A DNA stretch of 64,000 nucleotides from Acidobacteriota bacterium (GCA_039028635.1 JBCCHV010000012.1:1-64000); one strand, 5' to 3'; counted from the first letter of the stretch, positions 44,044 through 53,220 are shown. The notes: generated by a model not told the origin, from the letters alone. Program-made: numbers and translations.

Positions 44044-44302
44044 TTCATTCCCTCCGAGCGATGGTTTGCGGGATCTCTACCGCGGTGAGCGGATGCCGAG
44101 AGAGGATGCCGAGCGCGGCTCAACTCGGGGTCAAGATCCGGTAACCGGTATGTAACGATAGGCGAGGATCGAGCCTCGGGAGGCGCGATCCAGGAAATCG
44201 TGCGGACTGCGATTGAGAAAAGATGATATCACCGGCAGGCGCAAGGACGGATGTGAAGAGGTGGTGACGAAAGGGCTCTACTGAGCGCCGGGAAAACCAG
44301 CC

Positions 44303-44974
44303 ATGGGACGCGTAGAGAAAGCTGCCAAGATCCTCGCGATTCTCGATCACCTCTACCCCGAGGTGCCGATTCCCCTCGACCATACGGACTCCTACACGCT
44401 GCTGATCGCGGTGCTTTTGTCGGCCCAGACCACCGACAAGAAGGTCAACGAGGTGACCCCCGATCTCTTCGCCCGGGCGGCGACACCGGCGGTGATGGCG
44501 GCGGTCCCGGTGGAGGAGATCCACCACCTCATCCGGCAGATCGGTCTGGCCAACAACAAGGCCAAGAATATTCGGCGACTGAGCGAGATCCTGGTCGCCG
44601 AGCACGATGGCGAGGTGCCCGAGAGCTTCGAGGCCCTGGAGGCTCTTCCCGGGGTCGGCCACAAGACCGCCTCGGTGGTGATGTCCCAGGCCTTCGGCGT
44701 TCCCGCCTTTCCGGTGGACACTCACATCCATCGTCTGGCGGCCCGCTGGGGGTTGTCCAACGGCAAGAACGTCGTCAAGACCGAGGAAGACCTCAAGAAA
44801 GCCTTCCCGCGGCAGAGCTGGAACCGGGCTCACCTGCAGATCATCTACTTCGGCCGCGAGCACTGCCCGGCGCGCTTTCACGATCTCGACGGCTGCTTGA
44901 TTTGCTCCTGGGCGGCGACCAAGAAGCGCAAGGCCGAAGAGCACGCCAGGCTGCCGGCCAAGCGCCGGCGCTGA
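44303..44974 (+). CDS. nth: Endonuclease III-like DNA glycosylase/AP lyase
   Basis: A 223-residue base-excision repair enzyme. 'LIAVLLSAQTTDKKVNEVTPDLF' is the N-terminal signature, the catalytic Lys sits in the helix-hairpin-helix 'ALPGVGHKTASVVM', and the catalytic Asp is in 'FPVDTHIHRLAARWGL'. The C-terminal iron-sulfur loop normally has four cysteines (C-x6-C-x2-C-x5-C); here only three are seen, in 'GREHCPARFHDLDGCLIC', spaced C-x9-C-x2-C, with none after. The cluster may be lost or altered. The C terminus is very basic (KRRR). Confidence 0.93.
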   Translation: MGRVEKAAKILAILDHLYPEVPIPLDHTDSYTLLIAVLLSAQTTDKKVNEVTPDLFARAATPAVMAAVPVEEIHHLIRQIGLANNKAKNIRRLSEILVAEHDGEVPESFEALEALPGVGHKTASVVMSQAFGVPAFPVDTHIHRLAARWGLSNGKNVVKTEEDLKKAFPRQSWNRAHLQIIYFGREHCPARFHDLDGCLICSWAATKKRKAEEHARLPAKRRR

Positions 44975-44980
44975 AGCGCC

Positions 44981-45692
44981 TCAGTCGCTGCGCCGCGCCG
45001 GGACGTCGACGTACTGCCAGCGCACCCGGCCGCCGAGGCGTCGTACCAGATGGATCACCTGGGGCGGCAGAATCCGGTCCTCACCGGGAGTGCGATTGAG
45101 CAGGATCGACAGCCTGCCGCCGACGGCCAAGCGTGGCCGCAGATCCTCGAAGAAGTCGCGCCAGGCCGCGAAAGCCCCAAGGGGTCTCGAGGCGGAAGTA
45201 GTGGAACGAGGCCTGGTTGGCGGTGATCAGGTCGTAGGGGCCGGCAAGGGTTGCCGGGAGCGGTTGGCGCGGCAGGATGCGGTGGAATACCCGCTCGAGC
45301 TCGAAGGCGGCGATGAGCTCCGCGTACAGGCGATGAGTGCGCTGATCCTCGGCCGGCTCGTCGGCCGTCGGCGGCAGGTCGAGGCCGACGGCATGATGGC
45401 CGAAGTGCTCGCAAACCCTCAGGAAGTAGCCGGCGCCGCTGCCGAGGTCGAGAATGCGGCGCCGTGGCCCGCGATGCAGGCCGAGGCCGATGGCGCGGCT
45501 CAGGCTGCGGCGCAGGTAGGCATTCCGTTTGGTGAGGTACTTGGCCTTGCCGAGGGTCTCACCGGACTGGAGAAAGGTCGCCTCGATGCGCTCGAGCCGA
45601 TCCGCCGGCATGGCCTCGACCAGCGCCCGGTAGTCGCCGGCGACGCGGCTCAGGCGCGAGGCCGAGATGGCGCGCAAGACCAGGCGAATCAA
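44981..45692 (-). pseudogene. Class I SAM-dependent methyltransferase, frameshifted near its C terminus
   Basis: The frame from about 45692 gives a methyltransferase: 'RRRILDLGSGAGYFLRVCEHFGHHAVGLDLPP' is the SAM-binding motif and 'GPYDLITANQASFHYFRLETPWGFR' motif IV. Just after this, near 45164-45170, the reading frame needs a one-base shift: the other frame then continues AWRDFFEDLRP, 'LAVGGRLSILLNRTPG', 'LVRRLGGRVRWQYVDVP' to a stop at 44981. The extra base is in a GCGGCC context. Total length would be about 236 residues. The start is uncertain (TTG 45692, or an ATG about 25 codons on). It is a genuine disruption, a sequencing error, or slippage. Confidence 0.7.
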
Positions 45693-45745
45693 AGCCCCCT
45701 GAGCGCGCTTGCCGGGTCCGCCTTCGAACCCCGTAGCGGGGTGCG

Positions 45746-46081
45746 TCAGCTCAACACCGCGAAGGTCACCGCAGCCTTGGCGACCAGCTTGTCGTCCTGA
45801 TAGACCTCGCCTTCGGTGAAGGCCATGGTGCGGCCTCGCTTGAGGACCTTGCCGCGGCCCACCAGGGTGCCTGGAGCGGCGCGCCGCATCAGGCTGAGGT
45901 TGACGTTGACCGGCACCACGCCGGCGGCAACGGCCTGGGCTGCCGAGACTTCGGCGAGGGTGGCGAGGACGGCGAAGTGGATGGTGCCGGGAGCGACCTG
46001 GTGCTCCGGGCGGGTGGCGAGGACGACCGACGTTCCGTCGTCCCCTGGGCGTAGTCCGAGGGCGGAGTTGAAGCTTTCCAT
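45746..46081 (-). CDS. PaaI-type hotdog-fold thioesterase
   Basis: A 111-residue protein with a single hotdog domain: 'FNSALGLRPGDDGTSVVLAT', 'GTIHFAVLATLAEVSAAQAV' (the central helix and likely active site), then 'PVNVNLSLMRRAAPGTLVGRGKVLKRGRTMAFTEGEVYQDDKLVAKAAVTFAVL'. It probably hydrolyses an acyl-CoA in the cytoplasm; the substrate is unknown. It lies 54 bases upstream of the methyltransferase on the same strand and may share its transcript. Confidence 0.85.
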   Translation of the reverse strand: MESFNSALGLRPGDDGTSVVLATRPEHQVAPGTIHFAVLATLAEVSAAQAVAAGVVPVNVNLSLMRRAAPGTLVGRGKVLKRGRTMAFTEGEVYQDDKLVAKAAVTFAVLS

Positions 46082-46207
46082 GGGGCGATTCTAAGGTCGG
46101 GCGCCGGCCGTTGGCGGTGGATCCCGCGGGATGGTTGTGATATTCACCTTCGGCGAATTTCGAAACCGCCGCGAGCCCGCCCGCGAACACTCCGGAGACT
46201 CCGACGC

Positions 46208-47077
46208 ATGCGCTTTTTGATTCCTGCGATTCTGACCGTTCTCTCGGTGGGTTGTGCCAGCATTCCAGGCTTGGGGGGCGGCAAGACGGCGCCTGCAGAG
46301 CCCTTGCCGGCACCGGTGTCCGGGGAATCCGGCGAGGAGCCGGCGCCTCAGCCGGCCACGCCTGATCCGGCCACGCCTCAGCCGGCCGCGCCTGATCCGG
46401 CCGCGTCTCAGCCAGCCGCATCCGAGGAGGCCGCCGAGCCCTTTCCGCCGCTCGAGGACTCGGTGCACTGGGTGCGCAACTCGGCCGAGTACCGGGCCCT
46501 CGTGCTGCAGACCTTTCGCCTCGCCCTCGAGCGCGTCGAAGAGCTCGCCGCCGGCCGGGATGCCGGCACCTGGGCCGTTGCGCTCGATGGCGACGAGTCG
46601 GTGATCAGCAACGCGCAGTACGAGAAAGAGATCGGCGCAGATGGCCATGGCCCCGCTGCTTGGGATGCCTGGGTTCGCCGGCGGGAGGCCACGCCGCTGC
46701 CGGGAGCCCTCGAGTTTCTGCAGACGGTGCGGCGCCTCGGCGGGCGCATCGCCATCGTCACCAATCGGCGGGAGGTGCACTGCCCCGACACCCGCGCCAA
46801 CTTCGTGGCGCAACAGATTCCCTTCGACGTCATTTTGTGTCGCGTCGATTCCGGCGAGAAGGAGCCGCGCTGGGAGCAGGTGGTGGCCGGAACGGCCACT
46901 CCCGGCCTGGCGCCGGCGGAGATCCTGGTGTGGGTGGGGGATGCGATCACCGACTTCCCGGACCTCGACCAGGAATCCCGCTTCGCCGGCGACGAGGCCT
47001 TTGCCGCCTTCGGGGATCGCTTCTTCATCATGCCCAATCCGATGTACGGCAGCTGGACCCGCAATCCGCGCCAGTGA
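46208..47077 (+). CDS. HAD-superfamily acid phosphatase (class B/C type) lipoprotein
   Basis: A 289-residue lipoprotein with lipobox LSVGC at residues 12-16. A Pro/Ala-rich linker with tandem PATP/PAAP/DPA units covers residues 28-75. The rest matches the HAD IIIB acid phosphatases such as lipoprotein e(P4): the nucleophile motif is 'VALDGDESVISN' (DxDE as in the family), followed by 'WVRRREATPLPGALEFLQTVRRLGGRIAIVTNR' and 'VGDAITDFPDL'. It should act in the periplasm or on the cell surface on phosphomonoesters such as nucleotides. Confidence 0.87.
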   Translation: MRFLIPAILTVLSVGCASIPGLGGGKTAPAEPLPAPVSGESGEEPAPQPATPDPATPQPAAPDPAASQPAASEEAAEPFPPLEDSVHWVRNSAEYRALVLQTFRLALERVEELAAGRDAGTWAVALDGDESVISNAQYEKEIGADGHGPAAWDAWVRRREATPLPGALEFLQTVRRLGGRIAIVTNRREVHCPDTRANFVAQQIPFDVILCRVDSGEKEPRWEQVVAGTATPGLAPAEILVWVGDAITDFPDLDQESRFAGDEAFAAFGDRFFIMPNPMYGSWTRNPRQ

Positions 47078-47102
47078 AGGGCGCTGGACGGCGAGCTCGA
47101 CC

Positions 47103-48275
47103 TCAGCCTTCCAGTGCTGTGAGATCGAGCTCGCGCACCAAGCTGTCGGCCACCGCCAGACCCTCGAGGGTGGCGCAGAAGGCATCCGGTCGGCGCTGTA
47201 CCAAGCCGCGGTCCTGCCAGGCGGCGATGCGGGCTGTGTTGGGCTGCTCGAAGTCGAAGCCGTAGCGCTGCCGAAAGGCCTCGTAGCTCATTCCATCGAC
47301 GGTCCGTAGGCCGAGCATCAAGGCCTCAAGGGCGAGGTCTCGCGGTTCGAGGTCTTCGTGCTCGGCGACCGGCGACTCGCCGCGATCGAGGCGGGCCCTC
47401 CAGGGGCCGAGGCGGCGTTGGTTCCACCAGCGGCGACGACCGTCGAAGGAGTGGGCCGACGGCCCCAGGCCGAGGTAGGGCGTGTGATTCCAGTACTTCT
47501 GGTTGTGGGCCGACCGGCTGGCCTCGCCGCGGGCGAAGTTCGACACCTCGTAGGCTTCGAGGCCGGCCTCCGCCAGGCGCCGGTGGGTGAGCAGAAAGAG
47601 CTCTCCTTGGGCCGGCTCCGGCATCTCCTCGAGCTCGCCGCGCTGCTGGCGGTGGGCGAAGGGAGTGCCTTCGTGGATGGTGAGCTGATAGCAGGAGACG
47701 TGGCTCGGAGCCAGCGCCACGATTTCGTCGAGATCCCTCGCGAAGCGCTCTGGGGTCTGCTCCGGTAGGCCGAAGATGAGGTCGGCGGAGACCGTATCGA
47801 AACCGCTGCCGAGGGCGAGGGCGAGGGCCCGGCGGGCATCCTGGCGGGAATGCCTGCGGCCGAGGAAGGTCAGGTACTCGTTGTCGAAGGTCTGAACGCC
47901 GAGGCTCAGGAAGTCCACCCCGAGGTCGCGCCAGGCGGCCAGGCTCTGCGAGTTGACGTCTTCAGGATTGGCCTCGAAGTGCCAGCGGGCGTTCGGTGCC
48001 AGGTCGAAGCTGCGACGGAGGGTGGCGAAGAGGTGCGCCAGATCGTCGGCGGCGAGGGCCGATGGAGTGCCGCCGCCGAAGTAGACGGTGTCGAAGCGCC
48101 AGCCGTCGTCGGCGTACCGCGCAATCTCCCGTTCGAGGGCGTCGACGAAGCGCCGATAGCTCGGCGCACCGCCGGTGGTGACGGCGAAATCGCAGTAGGG
48201 GCAGACGGCCGAGCAGAAGGGCACGTGGACGTAGAGCCCGGCTGCGGACGGTGTTTGGCTCCCCATCGGCTTCAT
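47103..48275 (-). CDS. hemW: Radical SAM haem chaperone HemW
   Basis: A 390-residue radical SAM protein. The cluster motif 'YVHVPFCSAVCPYCDFAV' has C-x3-C-x2-C, followed by 'DTVYFGGGTPSAL', 'FEANPEDVN', 'FLSLGVQTFDNEYL' and 'VSADLIFGLPEQT', as in HemW/coproporphyrinogen dehydrogenase-like proteins. HemW lacks the extra N-terminal part of HemN and delivers haem to respiratory proteins. ATG 48275 is my choice; ATG 48266 is also possible. A haem-handling protein fits a genome with multihaem cytochromes. Confidence 0.9.
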   Translation of the reverse strand: MKPMGSQTPSAAGLYVHVPFCSAVCPYCDFAVTTGGAPSYRRFVDALEREIARYADDGWRFDTVYFGGGTPSALAADDLAHLFATLRRSFDLAPNARWHFEANPEDVNSQSLAAWRDLGVDFLSLGVQTFDNEYLTFLGRRHSRQDARRALALALGSGFDTVSADLIFGLPEQTPERFARDLDEIVALAPSHVSCYQLTIHEGTPFAHRQQRGELEEMPEPAQGELFLLTHRRLAEAGLEAYEVSNFARGEASRSAHNQKYWNHTPYLGLGPSAHSFDGRRRWWNQRRLGPWRARLDRGESPVAEHEDLEPRDLALEALMLGLRTVDGMSYEAFRQRYGFDFEQPNTARIAAWQDRGLVQRRPDAFCATLEGLAVADSLVRELDLTALEG

Positions 48276-48497
48276 TCTACCGCCGCCTATGGCTCGAGGA
48301 GCGACGGCCTGGAGGCCTGAGACTGCGAGTCCGGTGGAGGCTTGCGGGGCGTCCGAATCGTCGCTTTTCACCGGGTCCGGTTTCGATCAGCCAATCTCAA
48401 GAGGTCCCGCCATAGGCAGTGAGGTTCAACCCTCCTATCTTTGCCTTCCAGCGCGAGTGGTCGATTCCAGTTGACAAGGCGAAAGGAGGACGCACTG

Positions 48498-49727
48498 ATG
48501 TTCCGGCGAACGAAAGGAATTCTGTCTGATAAGACCGATCCCAAGAAGGACTCCGATTGCATCGTGACGGCGATGGCTTTGGGATTGTTCCGGCAGGAGT
48601 ACGTGGGGCGCCGGAGAGAGCTGATTCTCGGCTACGATCCGGCCAAGGCCGAGCCGGTTGACAAGGAGACGCGAGAGAAGCACAGGAAGAACGGGGAGAA
48701 GGGCCGCCGGGCCTTGGAGAAACTCATGCGGCCCAAGGGCCTCAAGGGTGTCGTCGAGGGTCTCAATGCGACGCTTGCAGTCTCGGGAGTGCGCAATATT
48801 CCTCCAATCAAGGTCAAGAGCCTGCGCGCTTGGCAGAAAGAGGAATACATCACCGGTCGAAATCGAGGCGCTGGGCTCCCCTTCTCCCTGCTCCGGAAGT
48901 CCGGATCGATCGCGAGTGAAACCAGGAGCGAGGTCGCGGATGCTCCCGAAACCTCTGGATCTCCCGATGGCTACAAAGGCCGAGGCGCCTACACGGGTGT
49001 CCATGCATTGGAAAGTGATCGGTCCGACGACGGCTTCGACGTCCGATACGTTGGCAGTACCTTCCGCCACTACATCGATCCTGCGCGGGTTGATCGATGG
49101 ATTCCCCGTGATCCCGAGGCCAGGCCTTGGGGGCTTATCGGTGGCCAGAGATCACTTCCGGGAATGAAGGAGCTGGCGCCGGATGGAGAGAGCGAAGATC
49201 TGGTGGGTTACACCCACGGAATGATCCAGGCCATCTACAGTGCCGCTTGCGATGGCTTCAAGGGTGACACCATCGAGGTCGCCGTCGGAGATGAGACGAC
49301 GAAGTTGGCCTCGTGCCTCGCGTGTACGACCTTCATGGCGGCTTCGGGCCGCCCGCCCGATGGCATTCACTTGGGCCGGGGCGAATCTTGGTCGCCGATC
49401 TATGCCGAAACCAAAGCGTGCGAGACGCTTTGTTCCAGGCGCTGGCATGAAACCAAGCAAGGTGACATGAACCGTGCGGTTTCCTATGTCAACAGGAAGT
49501 GGTTCAAGAAGTGTGCAGAGTGGCTCTATTGGGGTACCCAGATCAGCAGTGATTGCATCAAGAAAAGCCGGAGGAATTCCTGGCGGGCTCTCGAGCGATT
49601 CGCCAGGGACAACCATGGCGAAGTCGGACCGTCGGCCCACTTGTTCCTCGATGCGCTGACGATTTCTGAGAAGGATGAAGATCGTATCTCCAGAACGTTG
49701 AAGGGTTGCTCGAGCTCGAAGGAGTAG
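48498..49727 (+). CDS. Orphan protein of unknown function, lower GC
   Basis: A 409-residue protein that I do not recognise. ATG 48498 follows a strong AAAGGAGGA site by 7 bases. No signal peptide or membrane helix is seen. The N-terminal half is charged. The C-terminal half holds a compact motif: 'GYTHGMIQAIYSAACDG', then 'KLASCLACTTFMAASGRPP' and 'GIHLGRGESWSPIY', which is reminiscent of the CxxC zinc pair and following strand of deaminase-fold proteins, but the usual H-x-E is not evident. Several further cysteines follow. Base composition is visibly less GC-rich than both neighbours, which suggests recent acquisition. The 222-base gap upstream (48276-48497) holds nothing I can name. Confidence 0.65.
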   Translation: MFRRTKGILSDKTDPKKDSDCIVTAMALGLFRQEYVGRRRELILGYDPAKAEPVDKETREKHRKNGEKGRRALEKLMRPKGLKGVVEGLNATLAVSGVRNIPPIKVKSLRAWQKEEYITGRNRGAGLPFSLLRKSGSIASETRSEVADAPETSGSPDGYKGRGAYTGVHALESDRSDDGFDVRYVGSTFRHYIDPARVDRWIPRDPEARPWGLIGGQRSLPGMKELAPDGESEDLVGYTHGMIQAIYSAACDGFKGDTIEVAVGDETTKLASCLACTTFMAASGRPPDGIHLGRGESWSPIYAETKACETLCSRRWHETKQGDMNRAVSYVNRKWFKKCAEWLYWGTQISSDCIKKSRRNSWRALERFARDNHGEVGPSAHLFLDALTISEKDEDRISRTLKGCSSSKE

Positions 49728-49818
49728 GAGCGGGCTTCGGTGAGACCGCGCACCATGGCTGGCGGCGGCCTCTCACCGGTGGGTTCTGTGCCCTCTGCCG
49801 GGCGGATACACTCCGCCG

Positions 49819-50721
49819 ATGCCTATTGCCCACGCCGGCGAGCTCGCCGCCCTCGCCACCGCCTCTTGCTGGGTGGCGACGGCCCTGGCCTTCGAGGCCG
49901 CCGGGCGGCGGATCGGCTCTCTGACGGTCAACCTGCTGCGTTTGCTGATCGCCATCGCCCTGGGAGCGCTGGCCGCCTGGTGGCTGCGCGGGCAGGTGCT
50001 GCCCCTCGACGCCACCGCCCACGCCTGGGGGTGGCTTGCCCTCTCGGGGCTGGTGGGTTTCACCTTCGGCGACCTCTGTCTGTTTCGCGCCTTCGTGGTG
50101 CTGGGGCCGCGCCTGTCGACGCTGATGATGGCTCTCGCGCCGCCCTTGACGGTGGTGGTCGGTTGGTCGGTTTTGGGCGAGACCATGTCGGGACGGGATC
50201 TGCTCGGCATGACCCTGACGGTGGTCGGCGTCGCCTGGGCGATTCTCGATCGCGGCGCCGCGACCCCGGCGGCGAAGGAAGCTCCGAGAACGACCCTCTG
50301 GGGAGTTGCCCTGGGCTTCGGCGGAGCCTTGGGCCAGGCCGTCGGCTTGGTGCTCAGCAAGCTCGGGATGGGCGACTACGACCCTTTTGCCGCCACCCAG
50401 ATCCGGGTGCTGGCAGGCACCGTCGGTTATGTCGTGCTGTTCACCCTGCTGCGTCGCTGGCGCCAGGTCGGTCGATCCCTGGGTGATCGCCGAGCTCTCG
50501 CCTTCACCTCCGTCGGCGCCTTCTTCGGGCCCTTCCTCGGCGTTTCCCTCTCCCTGGTGGCGATTCGCTACACCACCACCGGCGTCGCCGCCAGCCTGAT
50601 GGCGACCACCCCGATTCTGATCATCCCGGTGGTGGTGCTCCTCGGTCGAGAGCGGGTGCGCCTGGGCGGCTGGCTCGGCGCCGTGGTGGCCGTGGCCGGA
50701 GTGGTGCTGCTGTTCGGCTGA
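49819..50721 (+). CDS. EamA-family (DMT superfamily) transporter
   Basis: A 300-residue inner-membrane protein with ten hydrophobic segments arranged as two EamA repeats of five ('LAALATASCWVATALAFEAA...' and 'GVALGFGGALGQAVGLVLS...'). Each repeat ends with 'LLGMTLTVVGVAWAIL' or 'WLGAVVAVAGVVLLF'. It is a drug/metabolite exporter or importer of unknown substrate. A small inverted repeat (GGCGGA with TCCGCC) lies at 49801-49817 immediately before the ATG and could fold in the leader. Confidence 0.92.
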   Translation: MPIAHAGELAALATASCWVATALAFEAAGRRIGSLTVNLLRLLIAIALGALAAWWLRGQVLPLDATAHAWGWLALSGLVGFTFGDLCLFRAFVVLGPRLSTLMMALAPPLTVVVGWSVLGETMSGRDLLGMTLTVVGVAWAILDRGAATPAAKEAPRTTLWGVALGFGGALGQAVGLVLSKLGMGDYDPFAATQIRVLAGTVGYVVLFTLLRRWRQVGRSLGDRRALAFTSVGAFFGPFLGVSLSLVAIRYTTTGVAASLMATTPILIIPVVVLLGRERVRLGGWLGAVVAVAGVVLLFG

Positions 50722-50801
50722 AGTGAAGCCCTCAGCTCGACCTGCTAGCCTGAGACCTTGAGCCAGTCTGGGTGGAGAACCCGGACCCTCGAGGAGGCGT
50801 C

Positions 50802-51308
50802 ATGACCAAGGATGACGATTTCCTGCGCGCCATGCGCGGTGTCGAGAAGCTGCCGCAAGGGGTAGATCGGGTGACACCGGCGAAGCCCAAGCGTTCGCCC
50901 GAGGGTGACCGGAGGCCGGTGCCGCGGTTCGACGTCCGCACCTTCGGCGAACAGGTCGAAGGCCTCGCCCCGGGGGTCGATTCCCGTCGCTTGCGGATTC
51001 TGCGGTCCTCCTCCGGGTCGGTGCGGGTCGACCTCCATGGCATGTCCGAGGCGCCGGCGCGGCAGGCCACGCTGGCGGCCCTCGAGCGCGCCCGCGACCA
51101 CGAAGAGCGCACCGCCTTGATCATTCACGGGCGAGGCCGTCACTCGGACGGCCAGCCAGTGCTCAAATCGGCCGTCGTCGAGTGGCTGACCTCCGCTCCG
51201 GCCGGCCGCTGGGTGGTCTGTTTCTGCTCGGCGCCGCCGTCCGCCGGCGGGGCCGGTGCCACTCTGGTTCTCCTCCGTCCTCACCGCGCCCGTCGCTCTC
51301 GGCGTTAG
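50802..51308 (+). CDS. Smr-domain protein
   Basis: A 168-residue protein. ATG 50802 follows GAGGAGG. A charged N-terminal 75 residues precede a C-terminal Smr domain with its two hallmark motifs, 'VDLHGMSEAPA' and 'IIHGRGRHSDG', as in MutS2 C-terminal domains and stand-alone SmrA/SmrB nucleases. It probably cleaves RNA or branched nucleic acid in the cytoplasm. The C terminus ends in a very basic stretch (RARRSRR). Confidence 0.9.
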   Translation: MTKDDDFLRAMRGVEKLPQGVDRVTPAKPKRSPEGDRRPVPRFDVRTFGEQVEGLAPGVDSRRLRILRSSSGSVRVDLHGMSEAPARQATLAALERARDHEERTALIIHGRGRHSDGQPVLKSAVVEWLTSAPAGRWVVCFCSAPPSAGGAGATLVLLRPHRARRSRR

Positions 51309-51336
51309 CTCGAGCACGGATCTTCTTCCGCAGCTC

Positions 51337-53220
51337 CTAGGGCTCCGGGAAGGGCGGCTGGCCGCCGGCGATTTCTTCGGCGGTCAGGCTGAGGGCGTGA
51401 AGCTCGAGGCCGGTGAGGTGGCCGATGAAAGGCCGGTCGCCCTGCGCGTCGTTGCCGAGGTAGAGGCGGGACCGGCTGGCGCGCACTCGCCGGGCGCCGT
51501 CGTGGCTCTCCACCTGCAACTCACCATCGAGGTAGAGACGGTAGCTGGTCGGCGACTGCGACCAGCCGTGAAAGGTCACCGCCACTCGCGCGGCGATCCC
51601 GGGTTGCAAGGACCGTCGACTGGACAGCTCGCTGACTCGGTCCTGCTCGTCCCTCACCCGCAGGCGCAGGCGGCCATCGGCCTCGAGGGTCAGCTCCCAA
51701 CCGTCGCCACGCTGCATCAGCACCCGGTCCTCGCCGAGGATCTCTGGCGTCACCGTGACCAGGGCAGTGAAGCTGCCATCGGCGATGTCGAGCTGCGGAT
51801 GGTCGGCGATCGCCACGGCACCGCCGGTGAGCTCGAAACCGCCCGCTGTGGCCTCGCTGTCACCGGTCAGCGAGTCGACCTGCCAGGGAATCCGCCCCAC
51901 CTGGCGATGCCAGGCCCAATAGCGATCCCACAGCTCGCGGGCCTTGGCGCTGGTGCCGAGATCGTTCTCGGTTCGCTCTTGGGGGGCGTCCGGGCGGAGG
52001 TCGAAGAACTGCACCCGATCACCAAAGAAGAGCAGCTTCGAGCGGCCTTGGCGGACCGCGAACTGGTCCTCGATGCCGCTTGCCGGCCGCCAGCGTTTGC
52101 CCTGTCCTTTGGCGGTCCAGAACAAGGCCTCGGGGCGCTCCCGGTGGCGGTCGCGGGTCAGCACCTCGAGGAAGCTCCGGCCGTCCCCCGGGCTGGTGGG
52201 AGCGCCGGTAGCGGTCGCCACCGAGGCAGGCTCCGTGAGGTCGTCGAGGGTGGGCAGGAGGTCGAAGGCCAGCACCACCGAGTCGTTGACCCGGCCGGCG
52301 GGAATGCGCCCCGGCCAGCGGGCCAGGAACGGGACTCGGATGCCGCCTTCGTAGAGCTGGCCTTTGAAGCCGGTCAACGGACCGTTGCCTTGCGGGTGGG
52401 CGCCGCCGCCGGCGCCGCCGTTGTCGCTGGCGATCATCACCAGCGTGTCGTCGGCGATTCCGGCTCGCTCGAGATGGTCGAGCAGGCGGCCGAGCTGGTG
52501 GTCGAGCTGGCTCACCATGGCGCCGTAGCGGCCGGCGGCATCGTCGGGATAGGCCGCCAGCCAGGGCTCGTCGGCCTCCCAGGGCTCGTGGGGAGCGTAG
52601 TGCCACAAAGTGAGGAAGAAGCGTTCGTCGGTCGCCACCCAGCGGTTGATCATCGCGGTGGCGGCGTCGGTGAGCACCTGGCTCGAGTGGCCGCGCTGGG
52701 AAGTCGCCTCGGCGGCGCCGTCCCAGGTCAGGGGCAGATCGAAGTGACCGTCGGGGTTGGTCGGCAGCCGCGCGCTGCGCTCATAGCCCCAGGCCGCCGG
52801 CAGATACTCCGGTCGGCTGTCGCCAAGATGCCACTTGCCGACATGGCCGGTTCGGTAGCCGCGCTGGCGGAGCAGCCGCGGCAAGGAAGGGCTGGTCGGC
52901 AGGCCGCGCTGGGAGCGAGCGCCGATCACCCGCAGCAAGCCGTAGCGCTGGGGATAGCGACCGGTGAGCAGGGCGGCGCGGGTCGGCGAGCAGACGGCGG
53001 CGTTGGCGTAGTACGAGCTCAATGCCATGCCCTGGCCGGCGAAGCGGCGGAGCCGCGGTGTGTCGATGGCGGTGCCGTCGAGGTCGCCGTAGCCAAGGTC
53101 GTCGAGCAGCACCAAGACGATGTTCGGCGGCGGTCCCCAGCGGTCCCGGCTCGAAGCGCAAGTGGCGAGCAGGACGCCGAGGATGGCGACGGCGGCGAGG
53201 CGGAGGGCGGACTGGGTCAT
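51337..53220 (-). CDS. Sulfatase lipoprotein with C-terminal LamG-like domain
   Basis: A 627-residue formylglycine-dependent sulfatase. The lipoprotein signal ends in VLLATC near residue 21. The alkaline-phosphatase-fold core starts 'NIVLVLLDDLGYGDLDG'. The active-site box is CSPTRAALLTGRYP near residue 76, where Cys is converted to formylglycine. Other motifs are 'YRTGHVGKWHLG' and 'MIASDNGG'. Residues 450-620 form a strand-rich LamG/concanavalin-like domain. It probably desulfates a sugar or other ester at the surface. ATG 53220 is chosen for the signal. A formylglycine-generating enzyme is not in the window. Confidence 0.9.
   Translation of the reverse strand: MTQSALRLAAVAILGVLLATCASSRDRWGPPPNIVLVLLDDLGYGDLDGTAIDTPRLRRFAGQGMALSSYYANAAVCSPTRAALLTGRYPQRYGLLRVIGARSQRGLPTSPSLPRLLRQRGYRTGHVGKWHLGDSRPEYLPAAWGYERSARLPTNPDGHFDLPLTWDGAAEATSQRGHSSQVLTDAATAMINRWVATDERFFLTLWHYAPHEPWEADEPWLAAYPDDAAGRYGAMVSQLDHQLGRLLDHLERAGIADDTLVMIASDNGGAGGGAHPQGNGPLTGFKGQLYEGGIRVPFLARWPGRIPAGRVNDSVVLAFDLLPTLDDLTEPASVATATGAPTSPGDGRSFLEVLTRDRHRERPEALFWTAKGQGKRWRPASGIEDQFAVRQGRSKLLFFGDRVQFFDLRPDAPQERTENDLGTSAKARELWDRYWAWHRQVGRIPWQVDSLTGDSEATAGGFELTGGAVAIADHPQLDIADGSFTALVTVTPEILGEDRVLMQRGDGWELTLEADGRLRLRVRDEQDRVSELSSRRSLQPGIAARVAVTFHGWSQSPTSYRLYLDGELQVESHDGARRVRASRSRLYLGNDAQGDRPFIGHLTGLELHALSLTAEEIAGGQPPFPEP

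Noticed and set aside
45715-45745. GGGGTTCGAA-like stretch considered as a tRNA T-arm
   Set aside because: No acceptor stem, D-arm or anticodon arm can be drawn around it.
48471-48476. Perfect TTGACA before the orphan gene at 48498
   Set aside because: A -10 box at normal spacing would overlap the start codon and does not match; the ribosome-binding site lies between, so this is not a usable promoter.
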